A stretch of DNA of 44,050 bases from Verrucomicrobiota bacterium (GTDB lineage Bacteria; Verrucomicrobiota; Verrucomicrobiia; Limisphaerales; UBA1096), in contig JACNJE010000126.1 of assembly GCA_014382705.1 (NCBI GenBank), forward strand, positions 1-44,050, written 5' to 3'. The position numbers were made by a program, and so were the translations under genes. This document shows, piece after piece, positions 16,704-25,076 of the stretch (its first letter is position 1; every line of letters starts with the position of its first letter). Below the pieces are notes generated by a model that worked only from the letters and a program-made list of their open reading frames with translations, had not been told where the DNA came from and did not search any database.

Positions 16704-16752
16704 TGTATTGTGTTGGTGTTCCGGGAGGGGCGCCGTTTAGACTGTCCGCCGC

Positions 16753-18285
16753 ATGGAGTTTTGTCGTCCACCCAAGGATGAGTTTTGCCGCTTGGCCGAA
16801 CAGGGAAACCTGATCCCGGTCACGCGCCGGCTGTTGGCCGACCAAGAAACGCCGCTGACGGCCTATCGCAAAATTCGGGGCCAAGGCGAGTCGTTCCTGT
16901 TCGAGTCGGTCGAGGGCGGCGAACACCTTGGCCGCTACTCGTTCGTGGGGTGCAACCCGCGCGGGATGATTCGCCAAGTCGGCGACACGGTGGAGTGGAT
17001 CGAGGGCGGCCAAGTGCGGGAGACGTACACGGTCGTCGGCCGTGGCGCGGCCAAGGCGGCGGGCGAAGTCTGCGACGGGCTCGAGGTCGTCGAGAAAGTC
17101 TTGGCCAATTATAGGCCGGTGGATGTCGATGGCCTGCCGCGGTTTACCGGCGGCGCGCTTGGTTTTGTCGGCCATGAGTTCATCCATGACATCGAGCCGG
17201 TCGTGCCGCGTCCGCCGGAGGACGAACTGGGCACGCCGACGATTTGTTTTATTATCGCCGACCAACTGCTGGTGTTCGACCGCGTGGCGCAGACGCTGAC
17301 GATCATCGTCAATGGGATCATCGGCCCCGGCGACTCGCCGGCGGAGGTGCACGAGCGGGCCACCGGGGAGGTGGCGCGGATCGTGGCACTGCTCGAGCAG
17401 CCGAGTGAGTACAAGCCGGTGTCGTTCCCGGCCGAGCTGCCGGAGAAGGCGTTCCAGTCGAACCAGCAGAAGGATCGTTTTCTGGAAAACGTCGAGAAGG
17501 CCAAGGAGTACATCAACGCCGGCGACATCATCCAGATTGTTGGGTCGCAGCGGTTTTCCGCCCCGGTGGAGGCGTCGCCGCTTGACGTGTACCGGGCGGT
17601 GCGCTCGATCAACCCGTCGCCGTACATGTTTCTGCTGGAGTTCGATGGCTACTCGCTCGTGGGGGCGTCGCCGGAGATTCATGTGCGTTGCGAGGAGCGG
17701 CGGGTGGAGATTCGCCCGATCGCCGGCACACGGCCGCGCGGCAAAAGCGCGGAGGAGGACCTGGCGCTGGAGGAGGAGTTGTTGGCTGACCCGAAGGAAC
17801 GAGCCGAGCATGTGATGCTCGTCGACCTGGCGCGGAACGACATCGGCCGCGTGTGCGACTACGGCTCGGTGGAGGTGAAGGACTTGATGATCATCGAGCG
17901 GTACAGCCATGTGATGCACATCGTCACGCAGGTGGAGGGCAACCTAACAGCGCGGCACACGCCGTACGATTTGATCCGCGCGACATTCCCGGCGGGGACG
18001 CTCTCCGGCGCGCCGAAGATTCGCGCGATGCAGATCATCTCCGAGTTTGAGCAGACGACGCGCGGGCCGTACGGCGGCTGCGTCGGCTATTTTTCGTTCA
18101 ACGGCAACCTGGACTGCTGCATCACCATTCGCACGGCGTTGCTGAAGGACGGCAAGGCGTATGTGCAGGCCGGCGGCGGCTGGGTGGCCGACTCGGTGCC
18201 GGAGAACGAGTTTCAGGAGACGGTCAACAAGTCCAAGGCAATGATCAAGGCACTGGCGCTGGCCGAGAGTTTCAGCACGCAATAG
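16753..18285 (+). CDS. trpE: Anthranilate synthase component I
   Basis: Converts chorismate to anthranilate, the first step of tryptophan synthesis, using ammonia from TrpG. The 510-residue protein has the N-terminal regulatory part with the tryptophan-site motif FLFESVEGG, then the chorismate-binding domain: GDIIQIVGSQRF, PSPYMFLLEF, IAGTRPRGKSAEED, VDLARNDIGRV, and TFPAGTLSGAPKIRAM. All expected catalytic segments are present. trpG is not adjacent; the gene stands alone between hisI and the convergent VOC gene, flanked on both sides by palindrome pairs. Feedback inhibition by tryptophan is expected from the conserved SVEGG site (family knowledge). Confidence 0.95.
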   Translation: MEFCRPPKDEFCRLAEQGNLIPVTRRLLADQETPLTAYRKIRGQGESFLFESVEGGEHLGRYSFVGCNPRGMIRQVGDTVEWIEGGQVRETYTVVGRGAAKAAGEVCDGLEVVEKVLANYRPVDVDGLPRFTGGALGFVGHEFIHDIEPVVPRPPEDELGTPTICFIIADQLLVFDRVAQTLTIIVNGIIGPGDSPAEVHERATGEVARIVALLEQPSEYKPVSFPAELPEKAFQSNQQKDRFLENVEKAKEYINAGDIIQIVGSQRFSAPVEASPLDVYRAVRSINPSPYMFLLEFDGYSLVGASPEIHVRCEERRVEIRPIAGTRPRGKSAEEDLALEEELLADPKERAEHVMLVDLARNDIGRVCDYGSVEVKDLMIIERYSHVMHIVTQVEGNLTARHTPYDLIRATFPAGTLSGAPKIRAMQIISEFEQTTRGPYGGCVGYFSFNGNLDCCITIRTALLKDGKAYVQAGGGWVADSVPENEFQETVNKSKAMIKALALAESFSTQ

Positions 18286-18306
18286 CGCTTGGCCAAGCGC
18301 TTGGCC
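18286..18306. repeat. Intergenic palindrome with overlapping half-copy
   Basis: CGCTTGGCCAAGCG followed by CTTGGCC fills most of the 25 bases between the convergent trpE and VOC stop codons. The same double form occurs upstream of trpE. Confidence 0.85.
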
Positions 18307-18310
18307 GGGC

Positions 18311-18676
18311 TCACGGGCCGGTGAACAGCTCGACGTGGTGGCCGTCGGGGTCGGCGACGTAGATCTGGAAGGCGCCGTCGGGGCGGGTGCGGCGCGGGAC
18401 GTATTCCTGCCCAATGCTCCTGAAATGGGCCTCCCATTCGTCGAGGTTGTCGGCCCGGAGGGCGAAATGGTTGCTGCGGGGCTGGGAATGTACGGCGGCA
18501 TCGCGGCCCCCGATCAGGTGCAGTTCCTGGAATTCACCCAGCCGGAACCAGGCACCGGGAAAGTCAAACGCCGGCCGTTCCATCGGTTCCAGATTGAGGA
18601 CGTTGCGGAAGAATTCGCTGCTTTTCTCCACGTCGGCAACGTGCAGCGCGACATGGTTCAGTTCATAATGCGTCAT
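18311..18676 (-). CDS. VOC superfamily (glyoxalase/bleomycin-resistance-like) protein
   Basis: Small metal-binding enzyme or binding protein of 121 residues with paired beta-alpha-beta-beta-beta modules. The first His ligand is in ELNHVALHVADVEKSS and the second module starts at SNHFALRADNLDEWEAHF, ending IYVADPDGHHVELFTGP with the usual Glu ligand. The family covers glyoxalase I, dioxygenases and fosfomycin-resistance enzymes; the sequence alone does not fix the reaction. It is transcribed away from the tRNA-Ala gene and towards trpE. Confidence 0.87.
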   Translation of the reverse strand: MTHYELNHVALHVADVEKSSEFFRNVLNLEPMERPAFDFPGAWFRLGEFQELHLIGGRDAAVHSQPRSNHFALRADNLDEWEAHFRSIGQEYVPRRTRPDGAFQIYVADPDGHHVELFTGP

Positions 18677-18711
18677 GTTTCAGGCAAGTTTGTTCCGCTT
18701 TGAAAAATCGT

Positions 18712-18739
18712 TTGACGGTCAATCGCTTATCCATACAAT
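18712..18739 (+). promoter_or_regulatory. Promoter of tRNA-Ala
   Basis: TTGACG (18712-18717), a 16-base spacer and TACAAT (18734-18739) form a good sigma-70-like promoter. The -10 ends 14 bases before the mature 5' end of the tRNA. Confidence 0.75.
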
Positions 18740-18753
18740 TCGGTGCCCCTGGT

Positions 18754-18829
18754 GGGGTCGTAGCTCAGTTGGTAGAGCACCACAATGGCATTGTGGGGGT
18801 CGCTGGTTCGAGACCAGTCGGCTCCACCA
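18754..18829 (+). tRNA. tRNA-Ala (anticodon GGC)
   Basis: The 76-base cloverleaf folds by eye: acceptor GGGGTCG with CGGCTCC, D-arm TAGCTCAGTTGGTAGAGC, anticodon stem CCACA/TGTGG around loop ATGGCAT with anticodon GGC, and T-arm GCTGG-TTCGAGA-CCAGT. The G3-U70 pair, the main alanine identity element, is present, and CCA is encoded. It reads GCC and GCU codons. No other tRNA is adjacent. Confidence 0.96.
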
Positions 18830-18844
18830 TTTTCTTCTTCCCGT

Positions 18845-19693
18845 TCAAGAGTGGCTCAGGAAATTGACGATGTCCTGTTGCACCATCGTATGCGGACTGA
18901 TGCCCTTCCAGTTTTTTATTTCCGGGTCGGCACCTGAGCTGATCAGGTACTTGGCCACATCCTGCTGGAAGGGCGAGAGGGCCAGGTGCAGGGGAGTGTT
19001 CCCGTCGCTGTCCTGCGCGTTGACGTCCAGCCCCCTCCCGACGAGAAACTCCGTGACCGCCAGGGAGTTTTCGTTCGGGTTGAGCGCGGCGTGATGCAGC
19101 ATGGTTCGCTTGTCGCTGTCCTCCACGAAGATGTGCACATGTAGCGACATGAAGAAATCCAGCAGCTCCATGTTGCCCCGCGCGACGACCGCTTTTACCG
19201 GCGGCACGGCCTCCTCCGAGGTGGGGTTGATGTCCCCTCCGGCTTTCCGGAGGAGGCCGATGATCTTGAGCAGTTCCGGCTCGGTGACCTTGTTGTCGAG
19301 TCTGCCGATCACGAGGCAGGCCATCGGGCTAAACAGCGAGGCGGTCGTCAGGAGGTTGACCTTGGCCTTGTGCTCGAGGAGTTTTCGCACCATGTCCTCC
19401 TGTCCATTCTCGCAGGCATGATGCAACGGGGCGTACCCGTTCTTATCCTTTTGATTCAGATCCGTGCCCAGTGAGAGCCACTGGTTCAGTTCCCTCATGT
19501 TGCCCGTCTTGCAGGCTTCATGAATCGAGACCGGCGCCTCCTCTGTGCCGGGTCTGGATTCCGAGTCGCCGACCCCATCCGCGAAATTCAAGTGCGTTTC
19601 CTTGTTCCTGCGCCGATCCAGCAAGAGGAGGATGGACAGAACCAACGACGCCAAAAGGACGAGCAGCAACAGGATGACAAGGGTTGAGTTCAT
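18845..19693 (-). CDS. Membrane-anchored ankyrin-repeat protein
   Basis: About 282 residues from ATG 19693; an upstream ATG at 19714 only adds seven residues. A single N-terminal membrane helix (STLVILLLLVLLASLVLSI) is followed by basic RRR, so most of the protein probably faces the cytoplasm. A linker leads to ankyrin repeats: SIHEACKTGNMRELNQWLSL, GYAPLHHACENGQEDMVRKL, a degenerate middle, RTMLHHAALNPNENSL and NTPLHLALSPFQQDVAKYLI. Ankyrin repeats bind proteins; the partner is unknown. It is convergent with the tRNA and divergent from the DUF1592 gene. Confidence 0.85.
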   Translation of the reverse strand: MNSTLVILLLLVLLASLVLSILLLLDRRRNKETHLNFADGVGDSESRPGTEEAPVSIHEACKTGNMRELNQWLSLGTDLNQKDKNGYAPLHHACENGQEDMVRKLLEHKAKVNLLTTASLFSPMACLVIGRLDNKVTEPELLKIIGLLRKAGGDINPTSEEAVPPVKAVVARGNMELLDFFMSLHVHIFVEDSDKRTMLHHAALNPNENSLAVTEFLVGRGLDVNAQDSDGNTPLHLALSPFQQDVAKYLISSGADPEIKNWKGISPHTMVQQDIVNFLSHS

Positions 19694-19904
19694 GTGCCCG
19701 CCACGGTGCCTCACTCGCTGGTCGAACCGGGAACCATGGCCACGACGTCAGATCAAGGGGCGATGATAGCGAAACCGCCGGGCCGGGGAAAGGCTTACTG
19801 TGGCGGTTGAAATCCCTTGTTTCGTTGCCCGCGCCGGGGCAGGCTTCCGCGACGCAAAAGGATCGCATAGCCCGGGGGCCGGGAGCATCCTTCAGTCCGG
19901 ACGT

Positions 19905-22526
19905 ATGAAAGCCATTTGCAGCCGATTAGCCGCCTGTTTTGTCCTGGCCGGCTTGGCCAAGCCAACAACCGCGCCGGCGGCCGGAAGGAGCGGGGACGGG
20001 CTGGTGGCATTGTACGACTTCCGCTTGGCCAAGGGCAACGTCGTCAAGGATCGCTCCGGCGCGGGTCAGCCGCTGGACCTGAAAATCGAGAGCCCCAAAA
20101 ACGTGCGCCGTACCGAGGGTGCCCTCGAGGTGCGCGGCCCGGCGCTCATCCGCTCTGGCAAGCCGGCGGCCAAGGTGTTCAACGCCGTGCGCCGATCCGG
20201 TGAGATCACGATTGAAGCTTGGGTGCGCCCGGCCAACACACGGCAGGACGGCCCGGCGCGGATGGTCACGCTGTCCGGCAACACGTCCGAGCGCAACTTC
20301 ACGCTTGGCCAGGAAGGCGACACGGTCGATGTGCGGCTGCGCACCACCAAGACCAGCGGGAACGGTGCCCCTTCGCTGGGTGGCCCGAAGCGGAGCCTGG
20401 CCCCCAAACTGACCCACATCATGTACACGCGCAGCCGTGGCGGACGGGCGCGCCTTTTCATCAACGGCAAACAGCGGGCCGAGAAACGCATCACCGGCGC
20501 GACGAGCAACTGGAACGCGAACTACCGCCTCGCCTTGGCCAACGAGCTTTCCAAGGACCGGCCCTGGCTGGGGACGTTTCATCTCGTGGCGATATACAGC
20601 CGCGACTTGTCGGCCGGGGAGGTCGCCGCCCATTTCAAGGCTGGCGTGAACGCCCGTTCCGCCACCGCGCAACTCGCCGGGCAAACCCAGTCGCCGAAGG
20701 AACGGTTCTTTGAGCGGGAAATCGCGCCGCTGCTCTCGCGCCACTGCCTCGAGTGCCACGACACGGTGAACCACAAGGGCCGGCTGGACTTGTCCAAAAA
20801 ATCGACCGCGTTCGCCACGTCGAAAAAGGAGGTCGTGATCGTTCCCGGCAAGTCGGCGGAGAGCCTTTTGTGGGAGGTCGTCGAGGCGGATGACATGCCG
20901 GACGAGCGTGACCCGTTGAGCGCCGACGAGAAAATGAAACTCCGCCGCTGGATCGACAACGGGGCGGTTTGGGCCGGCGAGGAAATCGACCCGTTGGCCC
21001 ACACGCACGACCGGCGCGCCAACCAAAACTGGGTGCGTCGCCTCACGGTGACGGAATACATCGAGACCGTACGAAGCCTGACCGGCGTGGACATCGCGAA
21101 AGAGGCCCGGAAAACCTTGCCACCGGACATCCGGGCCGACGGCTTCAGCAACACCGCCTACAACCTCTCGGTGGATCTCAAGCACGTCGAGGCCTACTCA
21201 AGGCTTGCCGGGCTCGTCGTTGGCAGGATGAACGTGCGGCAATTTGCCAAGCGTTTCTCCCAGAAACGGGGGTTCACCGACGATATCATGCGCGATCTCG
21301 TGGCCAAGATGGGCAAATGGCTTTTGCGCGGCCCGCTCGAGGAACACGAGGTGGCGGCGTTTCGCGGGGTTTCCACCACCGCGGCCGCCGCCGGGGGGAC
21401 GTTCGATGAGGCACTCTCACTGCTCATCGAGGCGATGCTGCAGTCGCCCCGCTTCCTTTACCGGGTCGAGAACCAGCGCGGCGACGGCACCGCCTGGCCG
21501 GTGGGCGAGTACGAGTTGGCCTCGCGGATGAGCTACATCCTCTGGGGCGCGCCGCCGGATGCCGAGCTGCTCAAGGCGGCCGAGGATGGCCAACTCTTCG
21601 AGGACCAAGGGCTGGAGGCGCAACTCACCCGGATGCTGGACGACCCGCGCGCGGCTGAGCGCTCCACCGAGTTCATCCACGAATGGCTCGACCTTGGCCG
21701 CTTGGCCAACATGAAGCCCAGCCCGGAAAAGTATCCGCTGTGGAACGCCGACCTGGCCAACGACATGCGCTCGGAGACGGTTGCCTTTTTCGACGATGTG
21801 GTCTGGAAACAAAACCGCCCCATGGGCGACCTGCTCAACGCCAAGCTCACCTACGCCACGCCGCGCTTGGCCAAGCTTTACGGCCTGCCGGTGCAGGGCG
21901 GGGGCTTGGCGCGTTACGACCTCAAGTCCGTCCCCGAGCGGGGCGGCCTGCTGACGCAAGGCAGCGTGCTGACCCTCGGCGGCGACGAGGCGTCGATGGT
22001 GACGCGCGGGCTGTTCGTGCTGGGCGACCTCCTGCGCAGCGGGGTGAAGGATCCGCCGCCATCGGTCAACACCGAGCCGGTGCCGTCGAAGGCCGGGTTG
22101 ACCCAGCGCGACATCGCCATGGATCGCATCGCCGACAAGACCTGCGGCAGTTGCCACATCAAGTTCGAGCCGCTGGCGTTCGGGCTGGAGAAGTTCGACG
22201 GCATCGGCGCGTATCACGAGAAGGACGAGCACGGCAACCGGCTCCGGGATGACGGCGAGATCCTGTTTCCCGGAACGGCCAAGCCGGTGCCGTACCGTTC
22301 GTCCGCCGAGTTGATGAACCTGCTCGCCGGCAGCGACCGCGTTCAGCAATGCCTGACGTGGAAGGTGGCCCAGTTCGCGCTGGGCCGGCCGCTTGGCCCG
22401 GCCGATTCCCGCACGCTTGACAAGGTTCACCAAGCGGCGCAGAAGGGGGGCGGAACCTATGCCAGCCTCATGCGGGCGATAATCAAAAGCGACTTGGTGC
22501 AAAAAACACAAACCGAGGCAAACTGA
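19905..22526 (+). CDS. Exported LamG / planctomycete cytochrome / DUF1592 multidomain protein
   Basis: 873-residue protein from ATG 19905, which starts a signal peptide (MKAICSRLAACFVLAGLA). An N-terminal LamG-like jellyroll runs from about 30 to 225 (VALYDFRLAKGNVVKDRSG, EITIEAWVRP, LFINGKQR). A planctomycete-type cytochrome domain holds heme motif CLECHD near residue 281, followed by DUF1587 (RRLTVTEYIETVRSLTGVDI, about 375), DUF1592/1595, DUF1588 (GGLLTQGSVLTLGGDEASM) and a second motif CGSCHIKFEPLAFGLEKFDGIG near 747 leading to DUF1585. Such proteins are periplasmic and usually paired with a DUF1552 protein, as here; the stop overlaps that start as TGATG. Proposed redox or polymer-degradation roles in this family are unproven. 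Confidence 0.9.
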   Translation: MKAICSRLAACFVLAGLAKPTTAPAAGRSGDGLVALYDFRLAKGNVVKDRSGAGQPLDLKIESPKNVRRTEGALEVRGPALIRSGKPAAKVFNAVRRSGEITIEAWVRPANTRQDGPARMVTLSGNTSERNFTLGQEGDTVDVRLRTTKTSGNGAPSLGGPKRSLAPKLTHIMYTRSRGGRARLFINGKQRAEKRITGATSNWNANYRLALANELSKDRPWLGTFHLVAIYSRDLSAGEVAAHFKAGVNARSATAQLAGQTQSPKERFFEREIAPLLSRHCLECHDTVNHKGRLDLSKKSTAFATSKKEVVIVPGKSAESLLWEVVEADDMPDERDPLSADEKMKLRRWIDNGAVWAGEEIDPLAHTHDRRANQNWVRRLTVTEYIETVRSLTGVDIAKEARKTLPPDIRADGFSNTAYNLSVDLKHVEAYSRLAGLVVGRMNVRQFAKRFSQKRGFTDDIMRDLVAKMGKWLLRGPLEEHEVAAFRGVSTTAAAAGGTFDEALSLLIEAMLQSPRFLYRVENQRGDGTAWPVGEYELASRMSYILWGAPPDAELLKAAEDGQLFEDQGLEAQLTRMLDDPRAAERSTEFIHEWLDLGRLANMKPSPEKYPLWNADLANDMRSETVAFFDDVVWKQNRPMGDLLNAKLTYATPRLAKLYGLPVQGGGLARYDLKSVPERGGLLTQGSVLTLGGDEASMVTRGLFVLGDLLRSGVKDPPPSVNTEPVPSKAGLTQRDIAMDRIADKTCGSCHIKFEPLAFGLEKFDGIGAYHEKDEHGNRLRDDGEILFPGTAKPVPYRSSAELMNLLAGSDRVQQCLTWKVAQFALGRPLGPADSRTLDKVHQAAQKGGGTYASLMRAIIKSDLVQKTQTEAN

Positions 22527-24556
22527 TGAACAAGATCAACAGACGAACCGCGCTCAAGGGGCTGGGCGGCATCACGATCGGCCTGCCATTGCTGGAGGAG
22601 ATGACGCTCGCCGCAAAGGCCAAGGCCGTGCCGGTGCGGGCGTTCAACGTCTTTTTTGGGCTGGGCGTGCCGGCCCCGCTGCAAACGGAGGGATTCGACG
22701 GTGTGCTCGAGCCGCTCAAGCCGCTCCGCGACAAACTGCTCGTCATGCGCCAAATCGATCAGGTGCGGTGCGACGTCAGCGGCATCAACGCCCACTTCGA
22801 CGGCGCGACCGGCTCGTTCACCGCCATGCCGGCGGGCGGCGAGGCCAAGGCCGGCGGGCCGTCCGTTGACCAGGTCATCCGCAAGACATTTTATCCCGGC
22901 GGCATGCCGGCCGGCATGGTGCCGACGCTCATCGGTGGGACGTATTTCCGCCGGAGCCGCGTCGGGCGCTACGTGCACAGCTACAACGCCGACGGCACCG
23001 TCGCCGGGACGATGCAGGAAAAACCGCGCGACCTATTTGACCGCGTGTTCGGCATGGTTGCGGTCGATGCCGGCGGCGACACCCGCAAGCAGCGGCTCAA
23101 ACGCAGCGTGCTCGACGCGGTTGTGGGGCAGTACAAGTTTTACACCGGTGCCAACTCCCCGCTGGGCACGGCCTCCAAGGCCCGCGTCACCGAGCACCTC
23201 GAACGCATCCGCGAGTTCGAGCAGCGGGCGTTCGAGATGAAAAAGAAACTCCCCGGCGCCCCGTCGTTGCCGCCGCGCTCGAAGGTTGCCCACGGCGGGC
23301 CGGCCGACCCGGGCGGGATGGGCATCGACATCACGCTCGACGAACTCACCACTGAGTGGCGCCTCATGGCCGACCTGTATGCGTTGGCGGTTCAGATGGA
23401 CCGCGTGCGGTTCGGCTCGCTGACATTCCTCGCCGCCGGAGAGAGGATTCGGCTGAAGGGCGACTACGAATATGGCGGCCGAAAAGTTTTCCAGTTCGAC
23501 GATGCCACGCAGCACAACGCCACCGCCGACAAGGGTTGCAGCCACGAGTGGTGGCACAAGTTTAATGAGAAAAAAAAGAACACCGAGTTGCGCGCCCACG
23601 CCCACATGAAGATGCGCGAGGTGGCTTATTTCCTGAAGCGGCTCGACGAGCAGAAGGAGGCCAACGGCCGGTCGATCCTTGAGAACTCGATGATCACCAT
23701 CTCCACCGAGTCGGGCGACGGGCGGCACAACGACTCCAAGCGCGAGCTTTCCGGCGTGTTCCACGCGATCACCGGGGCCAACGGCCGGTTCAAGTCCGGC
23801 ATCGTGGACGTCGGCGCCGAGGGGCTCGACGTGTACAACACGATGCTCGGGGCCGTGGGCGCCAACGGCCGGCTCGGCCCCGCCAAGCGCGACGCCCGCC
23901 ACATCAGCTCCATTCTCGCCCAGTCCAACAGTCGTCGGTACCGCCCGTCTTGGCGCCCGACGCGCTGCCCGCCGGGGAACTCCTTCCTCCCGCGCGCCCG
24001 GCCGGCTTGGCCAAGCGCGGTTCGCAGCGCGGGATCTTCTGCCAGCTTGGCCAAGCGCGCCTCCAGCTTGGCCAAGTCGCCCGGCTCGATGAGACAGCCG
24101 GTTTTGCCGTCGAGACAGACTTCGCCCGCGCCGTCGCAGTCGAACGCCACGACCGGCTTGGCGGCGGCCATGGCCTGGGGCAGGGCGCGCGGCAGGCCTT
24201 CGCGGCGGGATAGGTGGACGAGCGCGTCCATCACGCCGACAAGCGACGGAATCTCAGTGGGTGGCACGAGGCCGGTGAAGATGAAGTTTTTCTCGCAGCC
24301 GATCTCCTTGGCCAAGCGCTCGAACCGCCCGCGCCACATGCCGTCGCCGACGAGCAGGAAGCGGATATTGGGAATGCGCTTGGCCAAGCTCGGGGCGACG
24401 GCGAACAGGTCGTCGTGCCCCTTCAACTCGAACAGCCGGGCGATCTTGCCGACGATAAAGTCGCCCGGCAAAAGGCCAAGCGACTCGCGCTTGGCCGCTG
24501 AGTTCTCGGCCCGCAAAAACGGCTCGAGGTCGAAGCCGCTGGGGATGCGCGAGTAG
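22526..24556 (+). CDS. DUF1552 Tat-exported protein with read-through C-terminus
   Basis: The start overlaps the DUF1592 stop by one base. A twin-arginine signal (NRRTALKGLGG) indicates folded export, and the family segment continues through FNVFFGLGVPAPLQTEGFDG, FDGATGSFTAMPAGG, SVDQVIRKTFYPGG and GLDVYNTMLGAVGANGRLGP. DUF1552 proteins accompany DUF1592 proteins in Planctomycetota and Verrucomicrobiota; their function is not known to me. The conserved part ends at HISSILA (residue 465, base 23920). The frame then runs 211 codons across the antisense of the glycosyltransferase, giving Arg/Pro/Ser-rich sequence with no family resemblance. Codon 466 is CAG; TAG there would end the protein at the usual length. 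I consider only 22526-23920 to be genuine protein. Confidence 0.8.
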   Translation: MNKINRRTALKGLGGITIGLPLLEEMTLAAKAKAVPVRAFNVFFGLGVPAPLQTEGFDGVLEPLKPLRDKLLVMRQIDQVRCDVSGINAHFDGATGSFTAMPAGGEAKAGGPSVDQVIRKTFYPGGMPAGMVPTLIGGTYFRRSRVGRYVHSYNADGTVAGTMQEKPRDLFDRVFGMVAVDAGGDTRKQRLKRSVLDAVVGQYKFYTGANSPLGTASKARVTEHLERIREFEQRAFEMKKKLPGAPSLPPRSKVAHGGPADPGGMGIDITLDELTTEWRLMADLYALAVQMDRVRFGSLTFLAAGERIRLKGDYEYGGRKVFQFDDATQHNATADKGCSHEWWHKFNEKKKNTELRAHAHMKMREVAYFLKRLDEQKEANGRSILENSMITISTESGDGRHNDSKRELSGVFHAITGANGRFKSGIVDVGAEGLDVYNTMLGAVGANGRLGPAKRDARHISSILAQSNSRRYRPSWRPTRCPPGNSFLPRARPAWPSAVRSAGSSASLAKRASSLAKSPGSMRQPVLPSRQTSPAPSQSNATTGLAAAMAWGRARGRPSRRDRWTSASITPTSDGISVGGTRPVKMKFFSQPISLAKRSNRPRHMPSPTSRKRILGMRLAKLGATANRSSCPFNSNSRAILPTIKSPGKRPSDSRLAAEFSARKNGSRSKPLGMRE

Positions 24557-25071
24557 TCGTCCGCGAGGCCGATTCCGGCGGCGAGGTATTGGTCGCGCAT
24601 GGCGTCGGCGACGGTGACGAAGTGGTTGGTGCGGTGCCCGGCGTAACGCTCGGCGCCACGGAACAGAGCGTTGGCCAAGCGGCCTTGAAACGGTCCGAAC
24701 GACGGGCCGTGAATCGAGTGGATAATCTTCGGCACACCGGCGCGCTTGGCCGCAAGTCGCCCGATGAAGCCGGCCTTGCCGCTGTGCGTGTGCACGATGT
24801 CCGGCCGGAACGACTCGAACGCGCGTTGGAGTTGCCGGCAGGCGAGCCAGTCGCTCAGCGGCCGGACGGGCCGGATGAGACGGGGAACGCGATGAAAAAG
24901 TCCGTCGACTTTTTGGACGAGGGGTTCGAGTGAGCCTTCCGGGCCGGCGGTGGGGCCGCAGTAAAGCCGGACATCGACGTCCGGTTTTTCGCGCAGGCCA
25001 AGGACGGTGGCGACGGTGTTTTCCTGTGCGCCGCCGACGATGAGGCGGGTGATGACATGCGCCACGCGCAT
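23626..25071 (-). CDS. Glycosyltransferase family 4-like protein with read-through C-terminus
   Basis: Predicted cytoplasmic GT-B glycosyltransferase. The N-terminal acceptor domain starts MRVAHVITRLIVGGAQENT (ATG 25071; GTG 25080 overlaps the upstream stop as GTGA) and has DIVHTHSGKAGFIGRLAAKR. The donor domain has VGKIARLFELKGHDD, FLLVGDGMWRGRFE and the E-x7-E-type signature in HLSRREGLPRALPQAMA with KPVVAFDCDGAGEV. The family normally ends near YRRLLD, at base 23923. Beyond this the frame continues about 98 codons through the antisense of DUF1552 as Ser/Pro/Arg-rich sequence. Codon TGG at 23920-23922 would be TAG after one base change. It lies in an operon with the large membrane protein upstream, so it probably acts in envelope or glycoprotein glycosylation. 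Confidence 0.85.
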   Translation of the reverse strand: MRVAHVITRLIVGGAQENTVATVLGLREKPDVDVRLYCGPTAGPEGSLEPLVQKVDGLFHRVPRLIRPVRPLSDWLACRQLQRAFESFRPDIVHTHSGKAGFIGRLAAKRAGVPKIIHSIHGPSFGPFQGRLANALFRGAERYAGHRTNHFVTVADAMRDQYLAAGIGLADDYSRIPSGFDLEPFLRAENSAAKRESLGLLPGDFIVGKIARLFELKGHDDLFAVAPSLAKRIPNIRFLLVGDGMWRGRFERLAKEIGCEKNFIFTGLVPPTEIPSLVGVMDALVHLSRREGLPRALPQAMAAAKPVVAFDCDGAGEVCLDGKTGCLIEPGDLAKLEARLAKLAEDPALRTALGQAGRARGRKEFPGGQRVGRQDGRYRRLLDWARMELMWRASRLAGPSRPLAPTAPSIVLYTSSPSAPTSTMPDLNRPLAPVIAWNTPESSRLESLCRPSPDSVEMVIIEFSRIDRPLASFCSSSRFRK

Positions 25072-25076
25072 GGGCG

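Noticed and set aside
16679-16752. trp leader peptide or attenuator upstream of trpE
   Set aside because: No short frame with Trp codons and no competing hairpins with T-run; the spacer is mostly the palindrome.
16683-18306. Palindrome copies as rho-independent terminators
   Set aside because: The copies lack T-runs, have almost no loop, and are equally common inside genes.
19926-22511. Long minus-strand open frames across the DUF1592 gene
   Set aside because: The plus strand carries a signal peptide, heme motifs and several recognisable domains; the reverse products are His/Arg/Gly-rich without domain features.
24600-24933. Plus-strand open frame across the glycosyltransferase
   Set aside because: No homology or signals; the minus strand encodes the GT4 domains here.
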